Below are positions 24,539 to 33,387 of a stretch of 64,000 bases of DNA, in pieces. Position 1 is the stretch's first letter. Every line of letters starts with the position of its first letter. The translations under genes were made by a program, and so were the position numbers. Source of the DNA: Marinilactibacillus sp042660675 (GTDB taxonomy: Bacteria; Bacillota; Bacilli; Lactobacillales; Carnobacteriaceae_A); contig NZ_JBHSUL010000001.1 in NCBI RefSeq assembly GCF_042660675.1, forward strand, positions 1 through 64,000, written 5' to 3'. Under the pieces are notes generated by a model. The model ran no database searches and was not told where the DNA came from. It saw nothing but the letters and a program-made list of their open reading frames with translations.

Positions 24539-24685
24539 TTAGAACCAGTAGGCTAGCGCTCTTCCAACTTCTTTGCCCATCTCAAAGATTGTATCAATAT
24601 TCGGAATAAAGGCGAACACGATAAAGAGTCCCCAAAATACTGGACTGAAACGTTTGATCCATTGCGCTTTTTCATCTTTTGTCAT
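24539..24685 (-). CDS. 48-residue membrane-associated small protein
   Basis: AGAGGTG at seven bases before an ATG opens MTKDEKAQWIKRFSPVFWGL and continues FIVFAFIPNIDTIFEMGKEV to a stop. A single hydrophobic helix (about 16-32) is flanked by charged ends. The good ribosome-binding site and the location between two similar small genes on the same strand support expression. Function unknown. Confidence 0.65.
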   Translation of the reverse strand: MTKDEKAQWIKRFSPVFWGLFIVFAFIPNIDTIFEMGKEVGRALAYWF

Positions 24686-24700
24686 TCATTAACACCTCTT

Positions 24701-24904
24701 TTAATTAACTTTTTGTTTTTGCACCTGTTTCTTTCTGCTTTGACTAATTGAGAAATAACTCAAACCTAGGGACACTAGTATGATAAAATCTGTATCCATC
24801 AGTTCAACACCGCCACTATATGTATCAACTACAATTTTGATCGCCAAAAATAACATACTAAAAATCGTCACGAATTTATACACTTTCATTCCGGTAATAA
24901 CCAA
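24701..24904 (-). CDS. Small two-helix membrane protein
   Basis: About 67 residues with two hydrophobic segments and a basic C-terminal tail (SQSRKKQVQKQKVN). CAGGAGGTG lies five bases before a TTG at 24904, which I take as the start. The next ATG (24889) lies 20 bases after the site, and the upstream extension to 24967 has none. It is the first of three small membrane genes running leftward to the terminator at 24154. No family recognised. Confidence 0.55.
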   Translation of the reverse strand: MVITGMKVYKFVTIFSMLFLAIKIVVDTYSGGVELMDTDFIILVSLGLSYFSISQSRKKQVQKQKVN

Positions 24905-25120
24905 CTCTTCACCTCCTGTTTGAATTAGTACATTCTTAATATTAGTGTACCTTATTCTTTGATCCAATTCTATATTTAACGATATTTATTTTTTACTAAA
25001 TATCTATCAAAATGAAGCGTAACTTAGAAAAGAGCTTTACCAACCAATTATTTTATATTTCTTAGAAAATCTCGTCATTAATCCTTTACATTGAAAACAC
25101 TCTCCGCTAAAGTTAACTTG

Positions 25121-25134
25121 TAAAAGCGATTTCA
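25121..25134 (+). promoter_or_regulatory. cre-like catabolite-control site upstream of GH1 gene
   Basis: TAAAAGCGATTTCA matches the CcpA consensus TGWAANCGNTNWCA at all but one position. It lies 22 bases before the start codon. The surrounding sequence TAAAGTTAA-TT-TAAAA-CG is shared with the region before the second GH1 gene at 47852. Confidence 0.65.
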
Positions 25135-25156
25135 TTTTATAAAGGGAGCGTGTAGT

Positions 25157-26524
25157 ATGACGAAGTTTTTCTGGGGAAATTCTGTTTCAAGTATGCAGAC
25201 TGAAGGTGGATGGAACGAAGGTGGTAAATCACCATCTGTCTATGACATTCGTGAAGCTACTGAAGAGTCTAGTGACTGGAAATTTGCGAACGACAATTAC
25301 CACAACTTTGAAGAAGACTTAGACCTGATTCAGGATTTGGGCATGAACATGTATCGATTCCAGATTTCCTGGTCTCGTGTGATTAAAGATGGAAACGGTG
25401 CAGTCAACGAAGAAGGCATCGCTTATTACGATCGCTTCATTGATGGGCTGATTGAAAGAGGCATTGAACCGATGATTTGTCTGTATCACTTTGATATGCC
25501 TTTGCACCTTGCCGAGGAATACAATGGACTCGTATCTAAAGAAGTTTTAGATGCCTTTATTCGCTACGGTAGAGAAATGGTCGATCGTTTTGCAAGCAAA
25601 GTCAAATACTGGATCGTTTTCAATGAACAAAATCTTTATCATGTACCTGCCGCTTTTAGAATTAGTGGTTATCTAAAAGGTGAGGAAACGACTAATGAAT
25701 TGTATCAAATTCTCCACAATGTGATGGTTGCACATGCTTCAATCGCTAATTACTTACACGAAAAATCGGATGCTCAAATGGGTGGTATGCTAGCCTATAG
25801 TGAAGTTTATCCCGCTACCAGTAAGCCAGAAGATATCCTTGTAGCGAGAAAGCACGATGAGTTTGTCAACTACACGCTTCTCGATGCCTACACCAAAGGA
25901 ACTTATTCAAAAGAAATGATGCATTATGTAGCACAAAACCAGATTGATATGAATATTTTACCGGGAGAACTAGAGACCATCAAAGCTCAGAAAAATGATT
26001 TTATTAGTTTCAGCTACTACGCTTCTTCCACGATCAGTGTAGAAAAGATTCCAGAAAATACCGTTCCCAATCTTTATCTGAATTATGGTGGCGTTGAGAA
26101 TCCTCATTTGGATAAAACGGAATGGAACTGGCAGATCGACCCACTCGGCTTTAGAGATGTCATGAACAAGCTGTATCAGCGTTACCAGTTGCCTATCTTC
26201 CCAATTGAAAATGGAATCGGTGTAAAAGAAGAATGGGACGGAGAACATCCAATTGACGATACCTACCGAATCGATTATCATAAACAACATCTGCTAGCGA
26301 TGTATGATGCAATGAATATTGATGGGGTAGAAGTCATGGGCTATCTAGGTTGGGGGCTGATCGATATTCTCAGCTCACAAGGAGATATGCGCAAACGCTA
26401 CGGGTTGGTCTACGTCAACCGCGACAATCACGACCTAAAAGATATGAAAAGAGTCCCTAAAAAAAGTTATCACTGGTTCAAAGAAGTCATCGCTACAAAC
26501 GGAAAATCTCTGACGGAAGAATAA
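25157..26524 (+). CDS. GH1 6-phospho-beta-glucosidase (copy 1, solitary)
   Basis: 455 residues, full GH1 length. It has the general acid/base E157 in FNEQN and the nucleophile E351 in PIENG. The opening FFWGNSVSSMQTEGGWN forms the sugar-binding QxxG region, and the C-terminal KKSYHWFKEVIATNG is the phosphate-recognition loop of phospho-glycosidases. It is gaplessly alignable through most of its length with the gene at 47852, with most residues identical. This copy has no adjacent PTS gene or regulator. AAAGGGAG precedes the ATG and a cre-like site overlaps the leader. It should hydrolyse phosphorylated beta-glucosides imported by a PTS. Confidence 0.9.
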   Translation: MTKFFWGNSVSSMQTEGGWNEGGKSPSVYDIREATEESSDWKFANDNYHNFEEDLDLIQDLGMNMYRFQISWSRVIKDGNGAVNEEGIAYYDRFIDGLIERGIEPMICLYHFDMPLHLAEEYNGLVSKEVLDAFIRYGREMVDRFASKVKYWIVFNEQNLYHVPAAFRISGYLKGEETTNELYQILHNVMVAHASIANYLHEKSDAQMGGMLAYSEVYPATSKPEDILVARKHDEFVNYTLLDAYTKGTYSKEMMHYVAQNQIDMNILPGELETIKAQKNDFISFSYYASSTISVEKIPENTVPNLYLNYGGVENPHLDKTEWNWQIDPLGFRDVMNKLYQRYQLPIFPIENGIGVKEEWDGEHPIDDTYRIDYHKQHLLAMYDAMNIDGVEVMGYLGWGLIDILSSQGDMRKRYGLVYVNRDNHDLKDMKRVPKKSYHWFKEVIATNGKSLTEE

Positions 26525-26549
26525 CGAGATTTTTCTATTTTTCAGACTA

Positions 26550-26589
26550 TACAAAACGCCTTCTCAATCAACAGAGAAGGCGTTTTGTA
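26550..26589. terminator. Bidirectional terminator after GH1 copy 1
   Basis: ACAAAACGCCTTCTC and GAGAAGGCGTTTTGT form a perfect 15-bp stem between convergent genes. Confidence 0.9.
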
Positions 26590-26609
26590 TAAGTAAAAAT
26601 AACCTTATA

Positions 26610-27359
26610 TTAAATGTCTAACCACTTAAAAGCTCGTTTCAACTCAGATGTTCCATTTCTTTCATACCAGCGACCATGTGCAAGAATAATTTTTTCCGGA
26701 CGCCAACTTAACATACGCTGAAAACTGTCTCTTGCTTGTTGTTTCTGCCCCAAAAAGGTCAGTCTCATATCTATAGGTGTTTGACCATTTGGGTCTGAAA
26801 TTCTAGCTAATTTATGCACGCATCTCCAGAAAGAACTTGTTGTGTATTCTGGTTCAAAGTTTTCAATCAAGTCTGTTAAGATCAAAGTTTGACTACTTTT
26901 ATGATAAAAAACTACTTCCTGTACTACGTGACTTCCTTTGAAAATTAGCTGATTGATTTCTTTATGCCATTCCACGGGTGGACTATCTTCTAAATTTCGG
27001 TCAAACTTTACTTCTATCTTTTGACTAGCCGCTCGTTTTTCTACACCCGGACTTGACCAAGTTACGGCCTCAGGATAGTGTGTCTTCCACTCTCTTATAA
27101 AAGCGTAATGGATTTTGTTAGGTGAGACTAGATGACATACCTTTCCAATCTTATCGATTTCTTTGAACAATTCTGCGCTCGGTTGAATCGGTGAATGACA
27201 CCATAGAGACTGATCTGCTAGTTTAATGATGGTCATTCTGGTTGAAAAAGGAATACCTACCGATAAGACATTCATATGAATCACTTCCCCATCAACAATC
27301 CAGATATTGTCTGCCACTCTCTTCAAAGTATTGAGTGGTTCATATATTGGTACGCTCAT
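26610..27359 (-). CDS. DUF4336 metallo-beta-lactamase-like protein
   Basis: 249 residues. The domain starts with YEPLNTLKRVADNIWIVDGE and contains FSTRMTIIKLADQSLWCHSPI, VCHLVSPNKIHYAFIREW, a TLILTDLIENFE strand and a C-terminal IILAHGRWYERNG. These match DUF4336, a branch of the metallo-beta-lactamase fold in which the classical HxHxDH metal motif is replaced. AAGGGAGAAAA precedes the ATG. No enzymatic activity has been established for the family. It lies 31 bases after a small membrane-protein gene on the same strand. Confidence 0.8.
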   Translation of the reverse strand: MSVPIYEPLNTLKRVADNIWIVDGEVIHMNVLSVGIPFSTRMTIIKLADQSLWCHSPIQPSAELFKEIDKIGKVCHLVSPNKIHYAFIREWKTHYPEAVTWSSPGVEKRAASQKIEVKFDRNLEDSPPVEWHKEINQLIFKGSHVVQEVVFYHKSSQTLILTDLIENFEPEYTTSSFWRCVHKLARISDPNGQTPIDMRLTFLGQKQQARDSFQRMLSWRPEKIILAHGRWYERNGTSELKRAFKWLDI

Positions 27360-27390
27360 ATTTTTCTCCCTTCAGCCTATTAACTCCAAC

Positions 27391-27546
27391 CTAAGGCGTA
27401 TTCACGAAGCTATAAAGCAAGAAACCAATAGATCCTAGAATCAAAATGATTACAATAATAAACAGCAAAGAAAACACACCAAAACAGGAATATCCTTTCC
27501 CCTTCTGCAGTTGCTTTTCATTCTCTTCTTCAAATGAATCCTGCAT
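27391..27546 (-). CDS. 51-residue single-helix membrane protein
   Basis: Starts MQDSFEEENEKQLQKGKGYS and ends with a strongly hydrophobic helix LLFIIVIILILGSIGFLLYSF. GAGGAGAAATCTGAG before the ATG at 27546 supports this start; an open frame continues to 27615 without a site. It is a tail-anchored-like topology with the charged part in the cytoplasm. It is probably co-transcribed with the DUF4336 gene. Function unknown. Confidence 0.6.
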   Translation of the reverse strand: MQDSFEEENEKQLQKGKGYSCFGVFSLLFIIVIILILGSIGFLLYSFVNTP

Positions 27547-27632
27547 CTCAGATTTCTCCTCTCCATTAAACAATCTTTTATTTAAATGCGATATACTAAC
27601 TAACGTACGAATCAAACTTACGAGGTGTTTTG

Positions 27633-28256
27633 ATGGATTTAAATAATTTCATGCAAAAGCATTTTCCTAATCTAGAACTTTATCCCCCCTTGTTTTACAA
27701 ATGGGAAATTGGAATCCGATATGAACTTGGGCAAGAGAAAAATGATTTGCTAGAGTCTTATTTATACGATGCCTACAAACGAGCGAAGACTCTTTTTAAA
27801 TTTCTCCATCAGCCCGACGACACTATACTTATCGTAATAGATGTTTTAGATAAAAAAACCGGAAAACCATTCGAGCGTCAACTTAAGAATTTCGCTCCTT
27901 ATGTAGACAAACATCTATTATTCAAGATACAGTATCAATATCTTCGTTCTACCGATTTAGAGGATGATATCGACCCGTTCGCCGTTCACAGATTCACCTT
28001 ACGTTGTCAAACGGCTGAACTCCAGTATGCGCCTATGCTTAAAGCACTTTGCAATCAGGATTTCGGTATACAACCGAGCTTGTCCCACTTTGTTTATTTC
28101 ATTAATACAAACAAAAATACCATTTTCCATGTGTATGATGACCGTGGCTGTGATGTCATTGCGCCTTCTCCAGATGCTTTGAAAGAAGCTTATACGACCT
28201 TCAATGAATGGATTCTAGATTATGATCGACTTAAAATCAATCAAACCTTTCATTGA
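27633..28256 (+). CDS. DUF3885-domain protein
   Basis: 207 residues, soluble. The family is suggested by NFMQKHFPNLELYPPLFYKW at the N terminus, the WEIGIRYELG segment, the central ILIVIDVL strand, and the tail ending FHVYDDRGCDVIAPSPDALKEAYTTFNEWILDYD. DUF3885 proteins are widespread, small and of unknown role, often near polymorphic toxin or immunity loci. GAGGTGTTTTG before the ATG fixes the start. Nothing else at this locus points to a toxin system. Confidence 0.72.
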   Translation: MDLNNFMQKHFPNLELYPPLFYKWEIGIRYELGQEKNDLLESYLYDAYKRAKTLFKFLHQPDDTILIVIDVLDKKTGKPFERQLKNFAPYVDKHLLFKIQYQYLRSTDLEDDIDPFAVHRFTLRCQTAELQYAPMLKALCNQDFGIQPSLSHFVYFINTNKNTIFHVYDDRGCDVIAPSPDALKEAYTTFNEWILDYDRLKINQTFH

Positions 28257-28469
28257 ATATCCGTTTAGGATCCTCAATCAGATAACAGTAAAATTAAAAA
28301 AACGATCTTCACACTCATTATAGCGATTTAATCAATCACACACCACAAATATTGAAACGGATTTCATGAAAATCAAGAGAGACTTTTCCTATAAAAATTG
28401 ATGGGATTTTGTATCTATTTAGCCTGTATTCTTTTAAAGTATGGTTGATTAAGAAAGGAAGAAACACTA

Positions 28470-29804
28470 TTGAAAAAAGTTTTAGCTGTAATCGGATTGA
28501 TCCTCGTTGTTTCAGGATTCTTTTGGTTTAATTTACGTAATTTCCAAACACCTGCGGACAATGCCTCTGAACTATTTGTCGCTACAAACGGTGACGACAA
28601 GAATCCAGGAACCATTGACGAACCGTTAAGAACCTTAGAAGCCGCCGCAGATCAGGCAGTTTCCGGGACAACTGTGTCTATTCGAGAAGGCACCTACTTC
28701 GAATCTCTTATCGTCCAACATAGTGGTACCGCATCAGAACCAATCGTATTTCAGGCGTACTCAGATGAAGTGGTTCATTTAAGTGGGGAACAATTTGAAG
28801 ATACCCCTGATGACCGTGCATTAGTTGAAATTGATGGCTGCAATCACATCTCAATAAAAAGACTGACACTTGAAAATCTCTCCACAGATGATCCTGATAA
28901 AACGGTCATAGGTATGTTGGTGACTGGACCCAGTCAACACATCAAACTTACCGATAATTGGATACAAAATATTACCACGACTGCATTTGAGGGGAACGCA
29001 CATGGGATCGCTGTATACGGTAACGCATCTATTCAGAAAATTGAGATTCATAAGAACACTTTGACCAATCTCAAGCTTGGACTGAGTGAAGCACTTGTGG
29101 TAAATGGAAATGTCAGTGACTTTTCTATCAAAGAAAATCATATCTATGAAACAGATAATATCGCTATCGACGCTATTGGATATGAAGATATTGCAGATGA
29201 TACCAATGAAGACTATGCTCGAGACGGAATCATCAGCGAAAATATAGTCCACAACAACTCCAGTTATCATAATCCAAGTTACCAGAACGATTATAGTGCC
29301 GGCGGAATATATATAGATGGCGGGCAAGATATCACGATTGAAAATAACACCGTTTACCAAAACGATATCGGTATCGAAGCCACTTCTGAACACAAAAATC
29401 GATCAGCTAATCATATAAAAATATTGAGTAATGACGTTTACGAAAATACTTATGCAGGCATTTCCATTGGTGGTTATGATGCCGATAGAGGGGGAACAAC
29501 CCACTCACTAATCTCTGGAAATACATTAACTGATAATGATATGATTGGTCTAGAAGGTGGACAAATTTTATTTCAGTACTATTCTGATTCAAATACAATT
29601 AAGTCCAATACTTTAACAGCTTCTCCTTCTGGTTTATTTATCAGTCATGAATATACAGGAAATACAGACACTACTTTCGAAGCTAATCACTATCACTTCA
29701 GTGACGATACTCGTCCTAGATGGTTATGGAACAATAAAGAAGTATATTCACTAGAAGACTTTCAAAAGCTCACGAATGGTCACAATGAATCATTCGTTCC
29801 ATGA
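28470..29804 (+). CDS. Exported right-handed beta-helix protein (pectate-lyase-like fold)
   Basis: 444 residues beginning at a TTG codon with AAGGAAG upstream. A signal-anchor MKKVLAVIGLILVVSGFFWF (1-20) is followed by FVATNGDDKNPGTIDEPLRTL and REGTYFESLIVQ, the DUF1565/pectate-lyase-like entry strands. Repeated N-x-V/I-x-x-N rungs follow (ISENIVHNNSS, ITIENNTVYQNDIGIE, IKILSNDVYENTYAGISI). No cysteine follows the signal, so it is either secreted or kept in the membrane by the uncleaved helix. Polysaccharide binding or cleavage is likely; catalytic residues are not obvious, so substrate and activity remain open. Confidence 0.82.
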   Translation: MKKVLAVIGLILVVSGFFWFNLRNFQTPADNASELFVATNGDDKNPGTIDEPLRTLEAAADQAVSGTTVSIREGTYFESLIVQHSGTASEPIVFQAYSDEVVHLSGEQFEDTPDDRALVEIDGCNHISIKRLTLENLSTDDPDKTVIGMLVTGPSQHIKLTDNWIQNITTTAFEGNAHGIAVYGNASIQKIEIHKNTLTNLKLGLSEALVVNGNVSDFSIKENHIYETDNIAIDAIGYEDIADDTNEDYARDGIISENIVHNNSSYHNPSYQNDYSAGGIYIDGGQDITIENNTVYQNDIGIEATSEHKNRSANHIKILSNDVYENTYAGISIGGYDADRGGTTHSLISGNTLTDNDMIGLEGGQILFQYYSDSNTIKSNTLTASPSGLFISHEYTGNTDTTFEANHYHFSDDTRPRWLWNNKEVYSLEDFQKLTNGHNESFVP

Positions 29805-29839
29805 TATCGACCAAACTATTTGGAAGGAAGGTATGCTCC

Positions 29840-30373
29840 ATGAGTGTAAAAAGAAAAGTCGTTTTGTTTATCGCTACCAGTCTGGATGGTTTTATTGCTA
29901 CAGAAGAAGAAACGTTAGAATGGTTATTTGAAGTGGAAGGAGAAGGCGATAATGGGTATTCAGCCTTTTACGATATGATTGATACAGTTTTGATGGGCAA
30001 AAAAACCTATGATTGGATCTTAAATAATCATCAATTCACGGAATACCCCTATAAAGATAAGCAAAGTTTTGTTTTCTCAAAATTTGACCACAAAAACACT
30101 GATGATGTTCAGTTTATAAAAAACGATATTCCACAGTTTATAAATCAGCTGAAAAAGAACAATGGTAAAACTATCTGGTTAGTTGGTGGCGGACAACTTT
30201 TTACTTATTTTCTGAAAAATAAACTTGTCGATGAACTTTATGTCACGGTTGCTCCAAAAATTATTGGTACAGGTATTCCACTCTTCAACCCTGGCTCTTA
30301 TCATGTAGACCTTACGTTGATTGGCACACAGACTTTTAATCAGTTTGTCGAATTGCATTATAAAGTTCTATGA
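29840..30373 (+). CDS. Dihydrofolate-reductase-like protein (RibD C-terminal / YyaP family)
   Basis: 177 residues. It has KRKVVLFIATSLDGFIATEEE at the N terminus, YDMIDTVLMGKKTYDWI, the IWLVGGGQLFTYFLKNKLVDELYVTVAPKIIGTG block and the closing FNQFVELHYKVL. All are typical of the RibD-C/DHFR-like reductases such as YyaP. The start at 29840 is preceded by GGAAGGAAGG. The frame could be extended to 29801 to overlap the previous gene, without support. It lies 35 bases after the beta-helix gene, so shared transcription is possible. Substrate unknown. Confidence 0.83.
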   Translation: MSVKRKVVLFIATSLDGFIATEEETLEWLFEVEGEGDNGYSAFYDMIDTVLMGKKTYDWILNNHQFTEYPYKDKQSFVFSKFDHKNTDDVQFIKNDIPQFINQLKKNNGKTIWLVGGGQLFTYFLKNKLVDELYVTVAPKIIGTGIPLFNPGSYHVDLTLIGTQTFNQFVELHYKVL

Positions 30374-30387
30374 ATTTTAACTTGTTG

Positions 30388-30424
30388 AAAAGAAGCTTTC
30401 CGTAACTCTGAAAGCTTCTTTTTT
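30388..30424 (+). terminator. Terminator of the DHFR-like gene
   Basis: AAAAGAAGCTTTC pairs perfectly with GAAAGCTTCTTTT, followed by further T. Confidence 0.92.
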
Positions 30425-30532
30425 ACGTAATTTAAAACAAAGTTTTTACTGCTATCTGGATTGAATTGTGTTACAGTTTTCTTCGTAAGTTAAATTTGAT
30501 CCGCTTTCAAAATATTTCGTATAGGAGCTTTT

Positions 30533-31720
30533 ATGTATTCATTACTTTTACTGATTATTTATATCGCCTTTATCAGTCTCGGATTACCCGATTCTTTGCT
30601 TGGTTCAGCTTGGCCTGTTATGCAAGGAGATCTCAATGTCCCCGTTTCTTACGCTGGGCTTATTACCATGACGATAGCTGGCGGAACCATTATTTCCAGT
30701 TTATTTTCAGATAAACTGACTAAAAGACTTGGTGCTGGTCTAGTAACCTTTTTGAGTGTTCTGACTACAGCTATTGCGCTTTTCGGTTTTTCAATTTCGA
30801 GTACGTTCGTCTCCTTAATTTTATGGGCCATCCCTTATGGTCTTGGTGCCGGTGCCGTTGATGCGGCTTTAAACAATTACGTGGCACTCTATTATGGTCC
30901 AAAACATATGAACTGGCTTCATTGTTTCTGGGGTGTGGGCGCTTCGATTAGCCCTTACATCATGGGATTTTACTTAACAAGAGGAGACAGCTGGTCTAGC
31001 GGCTACCAAACTGTGGGCATCATTCAAGTTGTCATTTCTCTTATTTTACTTTTCAGTTTACCTTTGTGGAGAGGTGGATACAAAAGTATCGAGGACTCTG
31101 AGATTGCAGAATCCAAATCACTGACCTTCAAAGAAATTTTTAGACTGAGTGGTATCGTTCCCCTTTTGATTGCATTTTTTGCATATCAGGCTATTGAACA
31201 AACTACAGGACTATGGGCAAGTACTTATCTTGTTGAAGCCAGATCAGTTGATCCTGAAACGGCTGCTCAATTCGCTTCGTTCTTCTTTTTAGGGATTACT
31301 TTTGGTCGATTTATTTGTGGGTTTATAGCCAATCGATTAGGGGATACAAAGTTAATTAGAATTGGAACAGGTATCTTATTCATTGGAATTTTTTTACTAT
31401 TTATTCCAACAACTTTCACTGGCTTTGCCCTCTCAGGGCTCGTGATTATTGGGATCGGCTGTGCTCCAATCTATCCCTCGGTTATTCATAGTACACCAGT
31501 AAACTTTGGAAAAGCTTATTCTCAGTCCATTATCGGTATTCAAATGGCGGTCGCTTATTTTGGAACAACCTTCATGCCGCCATTATTCGGATGGATTGCT
31601 TCAATCTTGAGTATTCAATTATACCCCGTATACCTTTGCTTCTTTACAATCATCATGTTTATCTATAATGAACGCCTGAACACGATCGTAAAAAACCGTT
31701 CACTCAAAACAATGAATTGA
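30533..31720 (+). CDS. MFS transporter (FucP-like sugar-permease branch)
   Basis: 395 residues with about 12 hydrophobic segments and a central basic/acidic loop near residues 185-200 (RGGYKSIEDSEIAESKS). Conserved loops GLPDSLLGSAWPVMQ, FSDKLTKRLGAGL, GAGAVDAALNNYVALYYGPKHMNWLHCFWGVGASISP and FGRFICGFIANRLGDTKLI mark a major facilitator. This type is often annotated as sugar or glucose/fucose permease-like. ATAGGAG precedes the ATG. No linked catabolic gene reveals the substrate. Confidence 0.87.
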   Translation: MYSLLLLIIYIAFISLGLPDSLLGSAWPVMQGDLNVPVSYAGLITMTIAGGTIISSLFSDKLTKRLGAGLVTFLSVLTTAIALFGFSISSTFVSLILWAIPYGLGAGAVDAALNNYVALYYGPKHMNWLHCFWGVGASISPYIMGFYLTRGDSWSSGYQTVGIIQVVISLILLFSLPLWRGGYKSIEDSEIAESKSLTFKEIFRLSGIVPLLIAFFAYQAIEQTTGLWASTYLVEARSVDPETAAQFASFFFLGITFGRFICGFIANRLGDTKLIRIGTGILFIGIFLLFIPTTFTGFALSGLVIIGIGCAPIYPSVIHSTPVNFGKAYSQSIIGIQMAVAYFGTTFMPPLFGWIASILSIQLYPVYLCFFTIIMFIYNERLNTIVKNRSLKTMN

Positions 31721-31730
31721 TGCATAAAAA

Positions 31731-31775
31731 GACTAGTGGGAAAACTGCAAGAATCCGCAGCTTCCCTCACTAGTC
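31731..31775. terminator. Bidirectional terminator between MFS and MerR genes
   Basis: GACTAGTG/CACTAGTC outer arms, GGGAA/TTCCC and CTGC/GCAG inner pairs give a long bulged hairpin between convergent genes. Confidence 0.82.
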
Positions 31776-31777
31776 TC

Positions 31778-32590
31778 TTATGTTTTATATTTTTTGGCGA
31801 ATTTAACTTGTATTTCCGTAATAAACGCCTCAGGATTTTCATGCACACTTTGATGAATCGGAAATTCGTAGAAGTAACCCGTTAGTTCATACTGATTTTT
31901 CGAAGCAAATTTCAAGATATCCTCATACGCTTTGTATAAATCCGCTTCTGCCCCAGTATAAAGCATGCTTAAATAGTTCCCAGCTGGCTTAACAAAGGCC
32001 CCCTGAGTTACCTGACCTTTTTCAAGGTAAAAGTAATCGTAGAATTCATCTTTACTATTTTGGATTTTCTTTCGGGTGTGAATCATATAGCCATAGCGAT
32101 TATTGGTAAATAAATATTTCCCTTCATCATTCAATAACTGATATACAGCATTAAACGTTGTCAAAAGGTCATCTGTTTCCAATACTTCACTTAACGTCAG
32201 GTATTCTTCCTGCAATTCAATCTCTTCAATATTTAAGAATCCTCTTTCAGTCATCTTGATTTGTTTTAATTTTCTAGTGGCTAGTTGTCTGATTTCTTTT
32301 AAAGATTCAATTTGCTTGTCTAATTCATCAATTTTACTTTCAAGAATCGTTTTGGAATGAGACATGTCCCCATCAATAATTTTTTTAATATCCTCCAGAG
32401 GAATTTCCAGTTCTTTCAAAGATAAAATAACAGCTAGGTCCATTGACTTCTCAACTGAATAGTATCGATAACCGTTATCATCCTTAAAGTCAGGAGAAAA
32501 CAATCCGATCTCATCATAGTAATGTAACGTTCTCTTGTTGATACCTAAAAGACTAGCCAGTTCCGAAACTTTAAATCTGTACTTTTTCAT
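31778..32590 (-). CDS. MerR-family transcription activator with effector-binding domain
   Basis: 270 residues. The MerR helix-turn-helix (KVSELASLLGINKRTLHYYDEIGLFSP and the NGYRYYSVEKSMDLAVILSLKEL wing) occupies residues 5-75. A dimerisation coiled coil (about 80-125) follows, then a GyrI-like effector-binding part with FYDYFYLEKGQVTQGAFVKPAGNYLSMLYTGAE. The start at 32590 has AAGGGGGAAGAGG; an open extension to 32644 is inside the divergent promoter. A palindrome in a 19-bp promoter spacer lies in the divergent region, so this protein very likely activates the acetyltransferase gene at 32672. The effector is unknown. Confidence 0.9.
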   Translation of the reverse strand: MKKYRFKVSELASLLGINKRTLHYYDEIGLFSPDFKDDNGYRYYSVEKSMDLAVILSLKELEIPLEDIKKIIDGDMSHSKTILESKIDELDKQIESLKEIRQLATRKLKQIKMTERGFLNIEEIELQEEYLTLSEVLETDDLLTTFNAVYQLLNDEGKYLFTNNRYGYMIHTRKKIQNSKDEFYDYFYLEKGQVTQGAFVKPAGNYLSMLYTGAEADLYKAYEDILKFASKNQYELTGYFYEFPIHQSVHENPEAFITEIQVKFAKKYKT

Positions 32591-32601
32591 CCTCTTCCCC
32601 C

Positions 32602-32632
32602 TTGACCTTACAGTAACTGTAGCGTTTATACT
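32602..32632 (+). promoter_or_regulatory. MerR-type promoter with palindromic operator
   Basis: TTGACC (32602-32607) and TATACT (32627-32632) are near-consensus but separated by 19 bases, the overlong spacing characteristic of MerR-activated promoters. The spacer holds the perfect 13-base palindrome TACAGTAACTGTA (32609-32621). It faces the acetyltransferase gene, whose start is 40 bases downstream. Confidence 0.88.
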
Positions 32633-32671
32633 TATAGTAATCAAAAAACTAGGACGAAGAAAGGTGTTATG

Positions 32672-33307
32672 ATGAAAAAAGTTGTATATAGAGTATTAGA
32701 AAAAGGAGATATTCCGTCACTGGTTTCTATTCTAATCAAAAACTGGAAGTTTGATCAAACTCTGTCTGAAAAGAATGCTCACCATATGGGAACCTCTTTT
32801 CTAAATTATGAACTAGCTAAATCATCTTATACGGAAGTCGCTGAAGTTGATGGAGAAGTAGTCGGTATGCTAGCAAGTAGTTTTGGTAAAGTCCCTCTAA
32901 GCAGCAGACTGTATTTACTGAATGTATTGGTGCACGGTATTCCTTTATTGCTATCCAAAGAAGGCAGAGCCAGTCTAAGGATTCAAAGAGAAGTTCTTTC
33001 AAATGACCAGCAGCTATTTGATCAGTTAGACGAAACTTTTGAAGGAGAAGTTACCTTATTTGCTGTTGGAGAAAAAGCGCAAGGCTTAGGTATCGGTTCT
33101 GGATTATTCAATCGTTTCTTAGAACAGATGAAAAAGCGAAACCTCGATTATTTTTTCCTTTATACAGATACGACTTGTAACTACGGTTTTTACGAACACA
33201 AAGGTCTGGATAGAATTGCAGAAAAAACTTACTCTATCAATGCTTCTAGAAAATTTGATATAACCTCATTTATTTATTCAGGAAAAAGAACAAAACTTGG
33301 AGCATAA
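32672..33307 (+). CDS. GNAT-family acetyltransferase, MerR-controlled
   Basis: 211 residues. The acetyl-CoA motif reads VGEKAQGLGIGSGLFNRFLEQM (about 128-149), followed by YTDTTCNYGFYEHKGLDRIAEK, a usual C-terminal motif. Of two adjacent ATG codons I take the second, five bases after AAAGGTG. Transcription should come from the 19-bp-spacer promoter controlled by the divergent MerR protein, so the gene is probably induced by a small molecule that it then acetylates. That is inference from the arrangement. Followed by its own terminator. Confidence 0.85.
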   Translation: MKKVVYRVLEKGDIPSLVSILIKNWKFDQTLSEKNAHHMGTSFLNYELAKSSYTEVAEVDGEVVGMLASSFGKVPLSSRLYLLNVLVHGIPLLLSKEGRASLRIQREVLSNDQQLFDQLDETFEGEVTLFAVGEKAQGLGIGSGLFNRFLEQMKKRNLDYFFLYTDTTCNYGFYEHKGLDRIAEKTYSINASRKFDITSFIYSGKRTKLGA

Positions 33308-33340
33308 TTTCACGAACCAAAATTCAATACTCTGTACCAT

Positions 33341-33387
33341 AAAACTCTACCTATATACTTAGTAAAGCTAAGTTTCGGTAGAGTTTT
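33341..33387 (+). terminator. Terminator of the MerR-controlled acetyltransferase gene
   Basis: AAAACTCTACC pairs with GGTAGAGTTTT, with an inner CTTAG/CTAAG pair, followed by T6. Confidence 0.9.

Noticed and set aside
28851..29393. 180-codon antisense frame within the beta-helix gene
   Set aside because: The plus-strand gene has a signal peptide and repeat rungs; the antisense frame has no ribosome-binding site.
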